64,000 nucleotides of DNA from BOKV01 sp041739465 (GTDB lineage: Bacteria > Pseudomonadota > Alphaproteobacteria > Rhizobiales > Rhizobiaceae), in contig JBGSNX010000059.1 of assembly GCA_041739465.1 (NCBI GenBank), positions 49,950-113,949 of the forward strand. The letters run 5' to 3'. The first letter of the stretch is position 1. Every line of letters starts with the position of its first letter. A model generated the notes under the pieces. It was not told where the DNA came from and ran no database searches. It saw nothing but the letters and a program-made list of their open reading frames with translations. Below are positions 34,801 to 42,751 of this stretch, in pieces. A program made the translations under genes and the position numbers.

Positions 34801-36410
34801 GCTTCCACCGCCCGTCCCTTGAGGGCAAACAGCCCACGCGGCCTGCGCTGGATGAAGGCGATGATGAAGACGAGCACAAGGATTTTGCCCAGCACCGCCC
34901 CGGCATAAGGCTCGAGGAATTTGTTGACGATGCCCAGTGTCATCGCACCAACAAGCGTGCCCCAAAGGTTTCCGACGCCGCCGAATACCACGACCATGAA
35001 ACTGTCGATGATGTAGCCCTGGCCCAGATTGGGTGAAACATTGTCGATCTGCGACAAGGCCACGCCCGCCATGCCGGCAATGCCCGAACCCAGCCCGAAG
35101 GTCAGTGCGTCAATCCAGGGGGTGCGAATGCCCATGGCGGATGCCATGCGCCGGTTTTGGGTAACTGCCCGCATTTGCAAGCCCAGCGGCGTGCGGTTGA
35201 GTGCCCAAAGCAGCACCACAAAAACCGCGATGGCAAAAATCACGATGAACATCCGGTTCCAGGTGATGGTGATCTGGCCCAGCTCGAATGCGCCGGACAT
35301 CCATGAGGGGTTTGAAACCTCCTGGTTTGTCGGTCCGAAAATCGAGCGGATCGCCTGTTGCAGGATGAGTGAAACGCCCCAGGTGGCCAGTAGCGTTTCA
35401 AGCGGGCGGCCATAAAGAAAACGGATGATACCGCGCTCCATGCCAAGGCCCACCAGACCCGAAACCAGAAAGGCGAGCGGAAGAGCTATTGCCAGCGCCC
35501 AATCCAGCATGCCCGGCGCAGAAGCCCGCATGATCTCTTGAACAACGAAAGTGGTGTAAGCACCCAGCATCACCATTTCGCCGTGCGCCATGTTGATGAC
35601 ACCCATGACGCCAAATGTGATGGCCAGCCCTATGGCGGCCAGCAGCAACACCGACCCCAACGAAACGCCATACCATACGTTCTGCCCAACGCCCCAGAGC
35701 GCAAGGCTGTCCTCGCCCTTGGCCATGGCGGCAAGCGCTTCGCCCTGCAGCGGTTCGGCGGCGGTCGCGGCAAATTTGGTCAGGAGCGATATCGCATCGC
35801 GCGAACCCAGCGCCGCGACATCCTTCAACGCCTGCGACTTGTCGGCATCCGACCTGTCGGAAAACAGGATGGAGCCGGCACGTGCGGCCTTCAGCCGGAT
35901 GATGATGGTCGGATCGGTCTCGGCGGACAGAGCGGTTTCAAGCGCCCCAAGCGCCAGCGGGTCAGGATTGCTCACGAGGTTTTCGACAGCTTTCAGCCGA
36001 ACGCCAGCGTCGGGCGATGAAAGCGTGAGGGCGCCGATGGCATCGCGAATGACACGGCGCAAGTTGTTGTTGACCTTGATCTTGGAAAGCTCGCTCGACT
36101 TTGCCTCACCAAGGGCGTCGCCGGTCAGCGGATCGGCAAGTTTCAGCGTTCCAGAACCGGTAGCGATGACAATGGATTTATCGGATTTGCGGATCTGCAA
36201 ATCACCATCGGCAAGTGCGGTGAGGGCGCGCGCGGCAAGCCCGTCGCCGGTCGCGGAAAGTTCAAGAACAATGCGCGAGGTTTCTTCAAAACTGTTGGCT
36301 TGTGCAAACTTGCCGACCAGTTCGCGCAGTTTTGCTTCATCGGCAAACCCCTTGGAGGGATTGGCAAGAAACGCCAGAAGCATGAACGCAATCGTCAAAA
36401 AATGGCGCAT
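34797..36410 (-). CDS. urtB: Urea ABC transporter permease UrtB with periplasmic N-terminal domain
   Basis: The 537-residue protein starts with a signal-like segment (MRHFLTIAFMLLAFLANPSKGFADEA). An extracytoplasmic alpha-helical HEAT-like domain of about 220 residues follows (ALTALADGDLQIRKS, DAGVRLKAVENLVSNPD). The LivH-type permease then has FGVMGVINMAHGEMVMLGAYTT and FGGVGNLWGTLVGAMTLG. The fused N-terminal domain is typical of UrtB and distinguishes urea transporters from Liv systems. The start at 36410 fits the signal segment; its ribosome-binding site is weak. Confidence 0.94.
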   Translation of the reverse strand: MRHFLTIAFMLLAFLANPSKGFADEAKLRELVGKFAQANSFEETSRIVLELSATGDGLAARALTALADGDLQIRKSDKSIVIATGSGTLKLADPLTGDALGEAKSSELSKIKVNNNLRRVIRDAIGALTLSSPDAGVRLKAVENLVSNPDPLALGALETALSAETDPTIIIRLKAARAGSILFSDRSDADKSQALKDVAALGSRDAISLLTKFAATAAEPLQGEALAAMAKGEDSLALWGVGQNVWYGVSLGSVLLLAAIGLAITFGVMGVINMAHGEMVMLGAYTTFVVQEIMRASAPGMLDWALAIALPLAFLVSGLVGLGMERGIIRFLYGRPLETLLATWGVSLILQQAIRSIFGPTNQEVSNPSWMSGAFELGQITITWNRMFIVIFAIAVFVVLLWALNRTPLGLQMRAVTQNRRMASAMGIRTPWIDALTFGLGSGIAGMAGVALSQIDNVSPNLGQGYIIDSFMVVVFGGVGNLWGTLVGAMTLGIVNKFLEPYAGAVLGKILVLVFIIAFIQRRPRGLFALKGRAVEA

Positions 36411-36462
36411 GGGTTCGCAGGTTTCTCGCTCTGATTTGACTGGTAAAGTCTTGGGGCAAATT

Positions 36463-36493
36463 CCCGGGCGGCGGGACAATGACGCCGCCCGGG
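36463..36493 (-). terminator. Intercistronic hairpin between urtA and urtB
   Basis: An 11-bp perfect GC-rich stem (CCCGGGCGGCG/CGCCGCCCGGG) with a 9-base loop starts about 27 bases after the urtA stop. On the minus strand it is followed by AATTTG, not a T-run. It more likely stabilises the urtA mRNA or attenuates partially than fully terminates; such elements often raise binding-protein levels over permeases. Confidence 0.7.
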
Positions 36494-36519
36494 TTTTCAA
36501 GTGCGGTCAGGCCGAGCGG

Positions 36520-37818
36520 TCAGGAACCCTTGCCGCCGCACTTGCCGGTAACGACATTGAAGTTCCCGCACGACATTGGCGCGCGCCAGTCGGAAATCAG
36601 GTCCTTCGAGTCTGGGAGGTAGTCGGACCATTCATCGCCAACCACGAGGCCAGATGTTTCCCACACGGTTTCAAACTGGCCGTCTGCCTGGATTTCGCCG
36701 ATCAGTACCGGCTTGGTGATGTGGTGGTTCGGCAACATCGCCGAGATACCGCCCGACAGGTTTGGCACGGCCACGCCGATAATCGAATCAATGACCGCGT
36801 CCGGATCGGTGGTGCCAGCCTTTTCAACCGCTTCAACCCACATGTTGAAGCCGATGTAGTGGGCTTCCATCGGATCGTTGGTCACGCGCTTGTCGTTTTT
36901 GACAAAAGCGCGCCAGGCCGAAATGAACTCGGCGTTGGCATCGTTTTCAACCGACTGGAAGTAGTTCCATGCAGCAAGGTGGCCAACCAGCGGTGTGGTG
37001 TCGAGGCCGGCGAGTTCTTCTTCGCCAACCGAGAACGCGACGACCGGAATGTCTTCAGCCTTGATGCCCTGGTTGCCCAGTTCCTTGTAGAAAGGAACGT
37101 TGGCATCGCCATTGATGGTGGAGACAACGGCGGTCTTTTTGCCGGCAGAACCGAACTTCTTGATATCAGCAACAATGGTCTGCCAATCGGAGTGACCAAA
37201 CGGCGTGTAGTTGACCAGAATGTCCTCTGCCTTGACGCCCTTGGAAAGAAGATAGGCTTCAAGGATCTTGTTCGTCGTGCGCGGATAGACATAGTCCGTA
37301 CCCGCGAGCACCCAGCGCTCAACGCTTTCTTCAGCCATCAAATAGTCGACTGCCGGAATGGCTTGCTGGTTTGGTGCAGCGCCGGTGTAGAAAATGTTGC
37401 GCTGGCTTTCTTCGCCTTCATACTGGACTGGATAGAACAGCAGCGAGTTGAGTTCCTCGAAGACCGGCAGAACCGATTTGCGCGAAACCGAGGTCCAGCA
37501 ACCGAACACTGCGGCAACCTTGTCCTTCTCGATCAGTTCGCGGGCTTTTTCCGCAAACAGGGGCCAATCGGAGGCCGGGTCAACGACAACGGCCTCAAGC
37601 TTCTTGCCCAGAATGCCGCCCTTCTTGTTCTGCTCGTCGATCAGGAACAGCATAGTGTCCTTGAGCGTGGTTTCCGAAATCGCCATTGTGCCGGAAAGTG
37701 AATGCAGGATACCGACCTTGATCGTTTCCTCCTGGGCGCGCACTGGCGTGAAAGCCGTGGCAGAAAGCAACACTGCACCAAATGCGGTGGATGCCAGCCT
37801 TTTCGCTGTGAATGTCAT
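36520..37818 (-). CDS. urtA: Urea ABC transporter substrate-binding protein UrtA
   Basis: The 432-residue periplasmic binding protein has a signal peptide (cut after PVRA, near residue 28). UrtA/AmiC-type blocks are IKVGILHSLSGTMAISETTLKDTMLFLIDEQNKKGG, DPASDWPLFAEKARELIEKDKVAAVFGCWTSVSRKSVLPVFEE and FYPVQYEGEESQRNIFYTGAAPNQQ. The conserved FGCWTSVSRK and YPVQYEG separate UrtA from leucine-binding proteins. GAGGG precedes the ATG at 37818. Transcription probably starts about 30 bases upstream from a sigma-54 promoter. Confidence 0.97.
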   Translation of the reverse strand: MTFTAKRLASTAFGAVLLSATAFTPVRAQEETIKVGILHSLSGTMAISETTLKDTMLFLIDEQNKKGGILGKKLEAVVVDPASDWPLFAEKARELIEKDKVAAVFGCWTSVSRKSVLPVFEELNSLLFYPVQYEGEESQRNIFYTGAAPNQQAIPAVDYLMAEESVERWVLAGTDYVYPRTTNKILEAYLLSKGVKAEDILVNYTPFGHSDWQTIVADIKKFGSAGKKTAVVSTINGDANVPFYKELGNQGIKAEDIPVVAFSVGEEELAGLDTTPLVGHLAAWNYFQSVENDANAEFISAWRAFVKNDKRVTNDPMEAHYIGFNMWVEAVEKAGTTDPDAVIDSIIGVAVPNLSGGISAMLPNHHITKPVLIGEIQADGQFETVWETSGLVVGDEWSDYLPDSKDLISDWRAPMSCGNFNVVTGKCGGKGS

Positions 37819-37859
37819 GGGTCCCTCTTGTGTTAGCGGTTTGCAACGCAGCAACGCTC

Positions 37860-37875
37860 TGCAATGCCCGTGCCA
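37860..37875 (-). promoter_or_regulatory. Sigma-54 (-24/-12) promoter of urtABCDE
   Basis: On the minus strand the site reads TGGCACGGGCATTGCA, matching TGGCACG-N4-TTGCW at every position. The GG and GC doublets are exactly 10 bases apart. It lies 42-57 bases upstream of the urtA start codon, so the transcript would begin about 30 bases before the ATG. This implies RpoN- and activator-dependent (probably NtrC) expression. Confidence 0.85.
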
Positions 37876-37894
37876 ACCGTCCCAAGGGCGAACA

Positions 37895-37910
37895 TTAACG
37901 CAATATTAAC
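37895..37910. promoter_or_regulatory. CtrA-type box TTAA-N7-TTAAC in the urtA upstream region
   Basis: TTAACGCAATATTAAC matches the full CtrA consensus of two TTAA half-sites with 7 bases between, plus the terminal C. It lies 20 bases upstream of the sigma-54 -24 element and about 330 bases before the outer-membrane-protein gene on the other strand. Confidence 0.5.
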
Positions 37911-38245
37911 AAATGATTACAGTGGCTTGATTGGTCATAAACCGGAATTTGGGAAGTTCATTCGAATGGCACTGATGCAGTGTAATTGGGCAGTGCACAA
38001 ATATTATCGCACAAAAAATAGTCAGAAAAAATACTGCCCATGAAATAGGCGAGATTTGAACTGGGCGCGCTTGTCGTGCGCAAAATCGCCTGTTTTGGCT
38101 CGGGAACGATGGGGTTTTTGAGCGACAAACAGGGTAATTCTTGAATGAAAACAAACGAACGATTGTTGCGCAGCGGCAACAGACTCAATCCTTAAAAGAA
38201 GTAAATGTTACTAAGTCAGAATACGTTCGTGAGGAGTTTTTGGAC
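37911..38245. other. Divergent intergenic region urtA / outer membrane protein
   Basis: The gap holds no gene. Apart from the sigma-54 site, CtrA-type box and dyad listed separately, there is an AT-rich block (about 38000-38045) and an imperfect stem-loop AGGCGA...TCGCCT with an inner GCGC helix (38047-38091). A small hairpin TGTTGC/GCAACA lies near 38163-38180 in the probable leader of the plus-strand gene. No clear sigma-70 promoter could be fixed. Confidence 0.4.
37969..37996. promoter_or_regulatory. Dyad GCACTG-N16-CAGTGC upstream of urtA
   Basis: The arms are perfect 6-base complements, with further TGCA/TGCAC words inside. It sits about 95-135 bases upstream of the sigma-54 element, the distance expected of an enhancer for an NtrC-type activator. 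The spacing does not match the classical NtrC 17-mer, so the assignment is tentative. Confidence 0.35.
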
Positions 38246-39547
38246 ATGCACCGCGTCAATCGACTTGTTCTTGCCCTTGTTTTTGCCGGAACAGCTGCAA
38301 ATGCCGCATACGCCGCTGACCTCGTTGTCGCCGACCCGGTCGCGCCAGCGTACAATTGGAACGGGCTTTATGTAGGTGCTGGAATCGGCGCAGGAGCCGT
38401 CAACCATGCAATCGACATCTTGGGGATCGATATCCTCGATGGAATTGGCGGGGAGGGTGTGTTTGGCCAATTGACCGTCGGTTACGACCAGATGATTTCC
38501 GATCGCATCCTTTTGGGCGCTTTTGCCGATTACCGTTTTGGCAACATCGCAACCGACATCGCGATCAATGCAGCGCCTGTCATTGCCGGCAGCTACGAAC
38601 TTTCCCTGAATCACGGCTATGACCTTGGTGCCCGCCTCGGATTGCTGCTGTCTCCAGAAACCTTGGCATATGTAACCGGCGGTTACTCCCATCAGTCCTT
38701 TGCCGGATCCGGCTTTGGTTTCGACTACGATTGGGATACGGACGGCTACTTTTATGGAGCGGGACTAGAAACAGTCCTGTCGGGTAATTGGACCGTCAAG
38801 GGCGAATACCGGTTCAGCCAATACGACCGCAACGACATACTTGGCCTGATTGGCGTGGAACCCTCCACGCATACCTTCCTTGCCGGCCTGAACTACCGCA
38901 TGGGCGGCGGCGGAGCACCATCACAATCCAGCTTTGCGCCGATTAACCACAACTTCGCCGGTTTGAAGGTCGGCGTTGCGGGTGGTTTTGGTGCCGTTGT
39001 CCACCAGTTTGACCTCGCCATCCCCGGTGTTCCGCTTACCGCGCTTTTGGACGGCATTGGTGGTGAGGGAATGTTCGGCGAAGTCAACGTGGGCTACGAC
39101 TTCAACATTGCGCCGCAATGGATTGCAGGTATCGGTGCCAATTATCGCCATGGCGACATCCGCACGGAAATCGTCGGAGACCTTTTCACCATAACCGCCG
39201 ACAAGGGTTTTGATGTCTATGCCCGCATCGGCTACCAGCTGCGGCAGGACACACTGGTTTACGGCTTGGCGGGATATTCACATCAGGATTTCAGTCTGGG
39301 AACCTCGATTGCTCCTTTGGCGGGAATTGTGGACTCCCTCGATTGGTCTGCAGATGGCTGGACTGCCGGCGGGGGCATTGAGACAGCACTCAGCGACCGT
39401 TGGACCGCCAAGATAGAATACCGCTATGCCGAATACGACGCGACCAACCCTTTGACTGTTTTCGGGGTGCCGCCAGCAGTCGCAAGCTTGGACATTTCGC
39501 CGTCCACGCACACCGTTCGGGCTGGTTTGAGCTTCAAGGTCTACTGA
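38246..39547 (+). CDS. Outer membrane protein with two tandem Omp25/Omp31-like beta-barrel repeats
   Basis: The 433-residue protein has a signal peptide (MHRVNRLVLALVFAGTAANAAYA). Two homologous barrel-type halves follow, about residues 35-225 and 235-433. Each contains a GLxVG opening strand, a DGIGGEGxFGxxxVGYD block, a GYSHQ block and a terminal PSTHT(F/V)xAGL(N/S) strand; the second half ends in FKVY with an aromatic penultimate residue, typical of outer-membrane insertion. The halves resemble the Omp25/Omp31 porin-like family of Rhizobiales, normally a single 8-strand barrel. GAGGAG lies 11 bases before the ATG at 38246; a TTG at 38240 is possible. Role unknown. Confidence 0.85.
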   Translation: MHRVNRLVLALVFAGTAANAAYAADLVVADPVAPAYNWNGLYVGAGIGAGAVNHAIDILGIDILDGIGGEGVFGQLTVGYDQMISDRILLGAFADYRFGNIATDIAINAAPVIAGSYELSLNHGYDLGARLGLLLSPETLAYVTGGYSHQSFAGSGFGFDYDWDTDGYFYGAGLETVLSGNWTVKGEYRFSQYDRNDILGLIGVEPSTHTFLAGLNYRMGGGGAPSQSSFAPINHNFAGLKVGVAGGFGAVVHQFDLAIPGVPLTALLDGIGGEGMFGEVNVGYDFNIAPQWIAGIGANYRHGDIRTEIVGDLFTITADKGFDVYARIGYQLRQDTLVYGLAGYSHQDFSLGTSIAPLAGIVDSLDWSADGWTAGGGIETALSDRWTAKIEYRYAEYDATNPLTVFGVPPAVASLDISPSTHTVRAGLSFKVY

Positions 39548-39571
39548 GCCAACGTGGTTTGACCATTGCGG

Positions 39572-39596
39572 AAAGTCCGGCTTCGTGCCGGACTTT
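39572..39596 (+). terminator. Intrinsic terminator after the tandem-barrel gene
   Basis: AAGTCCGGC pairs with GCCGGACTT around a TTCG-type tetraloop and is followed by TTTTCG. It begins 25 bases after the stop. Confidence 0.9.
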
Positions 39597-39755
39597 TCGT
39601 TTCGCGCGCCAGTCTGTTTGTTGCAAAGACATATGCCCTGTCGCCAATTCTGGCCTGATGCGCCGTTTTTTCCTGTCCATGCCGGATTGATGCCCTTCAA
39701 TATTGGTCCATTGTGAAGGAACGCCGCCAACACCTGCGGCCAGGGAGAGACCGCC

Positions 39756-41318
39756 ATGGATGCTACTGACACACCGGTTCCAGAAGCACGCAGGGCACGT
39801 TCAGGCGGACGCTCGGGAAATTTGCGCGGCAAGGGCGCTGCCATCGCCCAGATGCCATGGTGCCTGCCGGTCAACATCGACAGGCCGACAGAACCGGTGT
39901 CGCCGGAAGGCGTGCTGGCAATTCACGATGCCGCCATGACGATCCTCGAAGAAATCGGCATCGACATGCTCAATCCAGAGGCGATTGGCATTTTGAAGAT
40001 GGCCGGGGCCAGTGTGGATGGTGACCGGGTTCGCATGGGCCGTGACATGGTCATGGAACTGGTGCGCAAGGCGCCGTCCCAGTTCACGATCACGCCACGA
40101 AACCCCGACCGCAAGATCATTATCGGCGGCAACCACATCCTTTTTGGCAATGTGTCTTCGCCGCCGAATTATTCAAACCTTGATGAAGGGCGCAAATCTG
40201 GTACCCGCAAGGCCTATCAGGACTTCATCCGCTTCACCCAATATTTCAACTGCATTCACTTTGCAGGTGGCTATCCGGTCGAACCGATGGACGTGCATGC
40301 ATCGGTGCGCCATCTCGATTGCCTCTATGACAAGCTGACCATCACCGACAAGGTCGTCCATGCCTATTCGCTCGGCAAGGAGCGGGTGGAAGACGTCATG
40401 GAAATGGTGCGCATTGCCGGCGGCCTTACCCATGATGAGTTTGACGCAACGCCGCGCATGTACACCAACATCAACTCGACTTCGCCGCTCAAGCACGACC
40501 ATCCGATGCTGGACGGGCTGATGCGCCTCTCGCGGCGCGGCCAGCCCACCATTGTCACGCCCTTCACGCTGGCAGGCGCCATGGCACCGGTCACGATGGT
40601 TGGCGCGGTCACGCAATCGATTGCCGAGGCACTTATTGCCATCGCGCTGATCCAGATTATCAATCCCGGCTGCCCCTGCGCGTTTGGAACCTTCACGTCG
40701 AATGTCGACATGAAGACGGGTGCACCGGCATTTGGCACGCCAGATTACATGCGCGCCACACAGATCACCGGCCAGATGGCACGGTTCTATGGTTTGCCGC
40801 TGCGCTCCACCAATGCCTGCGCCGCCAACACGCCCGACGCGCAGGCCTCATGGGAAAGCATTTTTTCTTTATGGGCGGCGGTGTCGTCCGGCACCAACGT
40901 GGTTTACCACGCGGCCGGTTGGCTGGAAGGCGGCCTGTGCGCTTCCTATGAAAAATTCATCATGGATTGCGACACCTTGCAGCAACTCATCTGGTATATG
41001 AAGCCGGTCACCACCGAACCGGGCGACATTGCCCTTGACGCCATTCGTGAAGTTGGTCCCGGCGGGCACTTCTTTGGCGCTAAACACACCCAGGAGCGCT
41101 ACGAAACGGCATTTTATTCGCCGTTTGTTTCGGACTGGTCGAATTTCGAAAATTGGCAGGACCGCGGATCGATCGATACGCCGCAGCGCGCCAACAAGAT
41201 CTGGAAGCAGATACTTGCCGAGTTTGAAGAGCCGCCGATGGACCCGGCCATCCGCGAAGAGCTTGGCGCATTTGTTGACCGCCGCAAAAGCGAAGGCGGC
41301 GCACCCACGGACTTTTGA
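39756..41318 (+). CDS. MttB-family methyltransferase, non-pyrrolysine type
   Basis: The 520-residue protein belongs to the trimethylamine/glycine-betaine methyltransferase (MttB) superfamily: SPEGVLAIHDAAMTILEEIGIDMLNPEA at the N-terminus, then NHILFGNVSSPPNY, TPFTLAGAMAPVT and VYHAAGWLEGGL. There is no in-frame TAG, so it is not a pyrrolysine enzyme. Alphaproteobacterial homologues are linked to betaine or other quaternary-amine demethylation with a corrinoid or folate partner. No corrinoid protein gene is adjacent. The first 30 residues are Arg/Gly/Ala-rich. GGGAG precedes the ATG. It lies upstream of aapJ but is probably transcribed separately. Confidence 0.85.
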   Translation: MDATDTPVPEARRARSGGRSGNLRGKGAAIAQMPWCLPVNIDRPTEPVSPEGVLAIHDAAMTILEEIGIDMLNPEAIGILKMAGASVDGDRVRMGRDMVMELVRKAPSQFTITPRNPDRKIIIGGNHILFGNVSSPPNYSNLDEGRKSGTRKAYQDFIRFTQYFNCIHFAGGYPVEPMDVHASVRHLDCLYDKLTITDKVVHAYSLGKERVEDVMEMVRIAGGLTHDEFDATPRMYTNINSTSPLKHDHPMLDGLMRLSRRGQPTIVTPFTLAGAMAPVTMVGAVTQSIAEALIAIALIQIINPGCPCAFGTFTSNVDMKTGAPAFGTPDYMRATQITGQMARFYGLPLRSTNACAANTPDAQASWESIFSLWAAVSSGTNVVYHAAGWLEGGLCASYEKFIMDCDTLQQLIWYMKPVTTEPGDIALDAIREVGPGGHFFGAKHTQERYETAFYSPFVSDWSNFENWQDRGSIDTPQRANKIWKQILAEFEEPPMDPAIREELGAFVDRRKSEGGAPTDF

Positions 41319-41378
41319 CCGCCGGGCCAACGGTTTTTCAGCCCCGGCAAAGGTCGCGCGCCAAGCGCCATGTCGAGC

Positions 41379-41406
41379 TTGCCCTTGACGTGCGGCAATT
41401 TATACT
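41379..41406 (+). promoter_or_regulatory. Candidate promoter of aapJQMP
   Basis: TTGCCC (41379-41384) and TATACT (41401-41406) are 16 bases apart. An overlapping TTGACG at 41385-41390 with TGTGAT 17 bases downstream is an alternative. Either gives a leader of about 130 bases before aapJ. Confidence 0.4.
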
Positions 41407-41545
41407 TTGTGATGAAAATCTCTCCGGTCGAAATGCGCCCTGCGAAGGGTGCGGGGGGATTCGATCCTGAAGCCGGAAAAGGCGGGCGGTCACCGAACAA
41501 CGAGTGGCCACCTAAAAACCAAGGGAAACAGAAAGGCTGTTCTTC

Positions 41546-42562
41546 ATGAAAAAAGCGATTTTCTCGGCAGTACTCGGCGTAGCTACGCTCGGTGCCGCTG
41601 CTGCATCCGCAGCAACACTTGATGACATCAAGGCAAAAGGCCACGTCCAGTGCGGTGTGAGCCAGGGCCTGCCAGGCTTCTCCAACCCGGATGCTGCTGG
41701 CAACTACACAGGCCTCGACGTCGATCTGTGCAAGGCAATCGCTGCTGCCATTTTCGGCGATGCGACCAAGGCGAAGTTCTCGCCGCTTTCCGCCAAGGAG
41801 CGCTTCACCGCGCTGCAGTCCGGCGAAGTTGACGTTTTGACACGCAACACCACATGGACCCTCGACCGCGACACCTCGCTCGGTCTCAACAATGCTGCTG
41901 TCAACTATTATGACGGCCAGGGCTTCATGGTTCGCAAGTCGCTGAACGTCAAATCTGCGCTCGAACTTTCCGGCGCATCGGTTTGCACCAACACCGGCAC
42001 CACCACCACCGAACTGAACGTCTCCGACTACTTCAAGGCCAACAAGATGGAACTGGAAGTTGTCGCGTTCGAAAAGGCGGACGAAGTTGTCGCGGCCTAT
42101 GATTCTGGCCGTTGCGACGTGTTCACAACCGACCAGTCCGGCCTTTATGCAGAGCGCCTGAAGCTTGCAAAGCCTGACGAGCATGTCGTTCTCCCAGAAA
42201 TCATTTCCAAGGAGCCACTTGGACCAATGGTTCGCCAGGGTGACGACCAGTGGAACGACATTGTTCGCTGGACCCACTATGCGATGCTCACTGCAGAAGA
42301 AATGGGCATCACCCAGGCCAATGTCGGCGAGATGATGAATTCGGAAAATCCCGAACTCAAGCGCATCCTCGGCAAGGAAGGCGACATGGGCACCAAGCTC
42401 GGTCTCTCCAACGACTGGGTCGTGAACATCATCAAGGCAGTCGGCAATTACGGCGAATCGTTCGAGCGCAACGTCGGCCCGGCAACGCCATTGGCAATCG
42501 CACGCGGCACCAACGCGTTGTGGTCAAAGGGCGGCCTGCAATACGCCCCACCGATCCGTTGA
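41546..42562 (+). CDS. aapJ: General L-amino acid ABC transporter substrate-binding protein AapJ
   Basis: The 338-residue periplasmic protein has a signal peptide (cut after ASA, near residue 22). The AapJ/BztA-type binding-protein signatures are HVQCGVSQGLPGFSNPDAAGNYTGLDVDLCKAIAAAIF, LNNAAVNYYDGQGFMV and VCTNTGTTTTELNVSDYF. It captures a broad range of L-amino acids. First gene of the aapJQMP operon, followed by a long hairpin and the permeases. Confidence 0.96.
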   Translation: MKKAIFSAVLGVATLGAAAASAATLDDIKAKGHVQCGVSQGLPGFSNPDAAGNYTGLDVDLCKAIAAAIFGDATKAKFSPLSAKERFTALQSGEVDVLTRNTTWTLDRDTSLGLNNAAVNYYDGQGFMVRKSLNVKSALELSGASVCTNTGTTTTELNVSDYFKANKMELEVVAFEKADEVVAAYDSGRCDVFTTDQSGLYAERLKLAKPDEHVVLPEIISKEPLGPMVRQGDDQWNDIVRWTHYAMLTAEEMGITQANVGEMMNSENPELKRILGKEGDMGTKLGLSNDWVVNIIKAVGNYGESFERNVGPATPLAIARGTNALWSKGGLQYAPPIR

Positions 42563-42575
42563 TCTGAAACCTTGG

Positions 42576-42606
42576 AAGCGGGCCGGCCATATTGGTCGGC
42601 CCGCTT
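42576..42606 (+). terminator. Intercistronic hairpin between aapJ and aapQ
   Basis: AAGCGGGCCG pairs perfectly with CGGCCCGCTT, extended inward by three weaker pairs, 14 bases after the aapJ stop. There is no T-run, so it probably stabilises aapJ mRNA or attenuates partially. It has the same position and design as the urtA-urtB hairpin. Confidence 0.68.
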
Positions 42607-42751
42607 GCATCAGGGCTCATCCGGTCGGTTTGATTTCATGAAGGGCAGTCTTGTTCCCGGCAAATGTCGGGAAACGTTGAACTGTATCCTGTGTCAGCCT
42701 TCCGTCGTGCCCGTCTGAACTTTCGCGCATTTGCGCTTGGAAGAGGGAACC

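Noticed and set aside
33724..34908. 394-codon open frame opposite urtC
   Set aside because: Antisense to a clear permease gene; His/Gln/Arg-rich translation typical of reverse-strand shadow frames.
35590..37701. 703-codon open frame on the plus strand opposite urtB-urtA
   Set aside because: It is antisense to two well-identified genes, runs through the urtA-urtB intergenic hairpin, and its translation is Arg/Ser/Ala-rich without any family pattern. It is a shadow of high-G+C codon use.
37928..37941. FNR/FixK box near TTGATTGGTCATAA
   Set aside because: Only the left half matches TTGAT-N4-ATCAA; the right half is CATAA.
39756..41318. Pyrrolysine-encoding mttB
   Set aside because: No in-frame TAG codon exists and no pyl genes are nearby.
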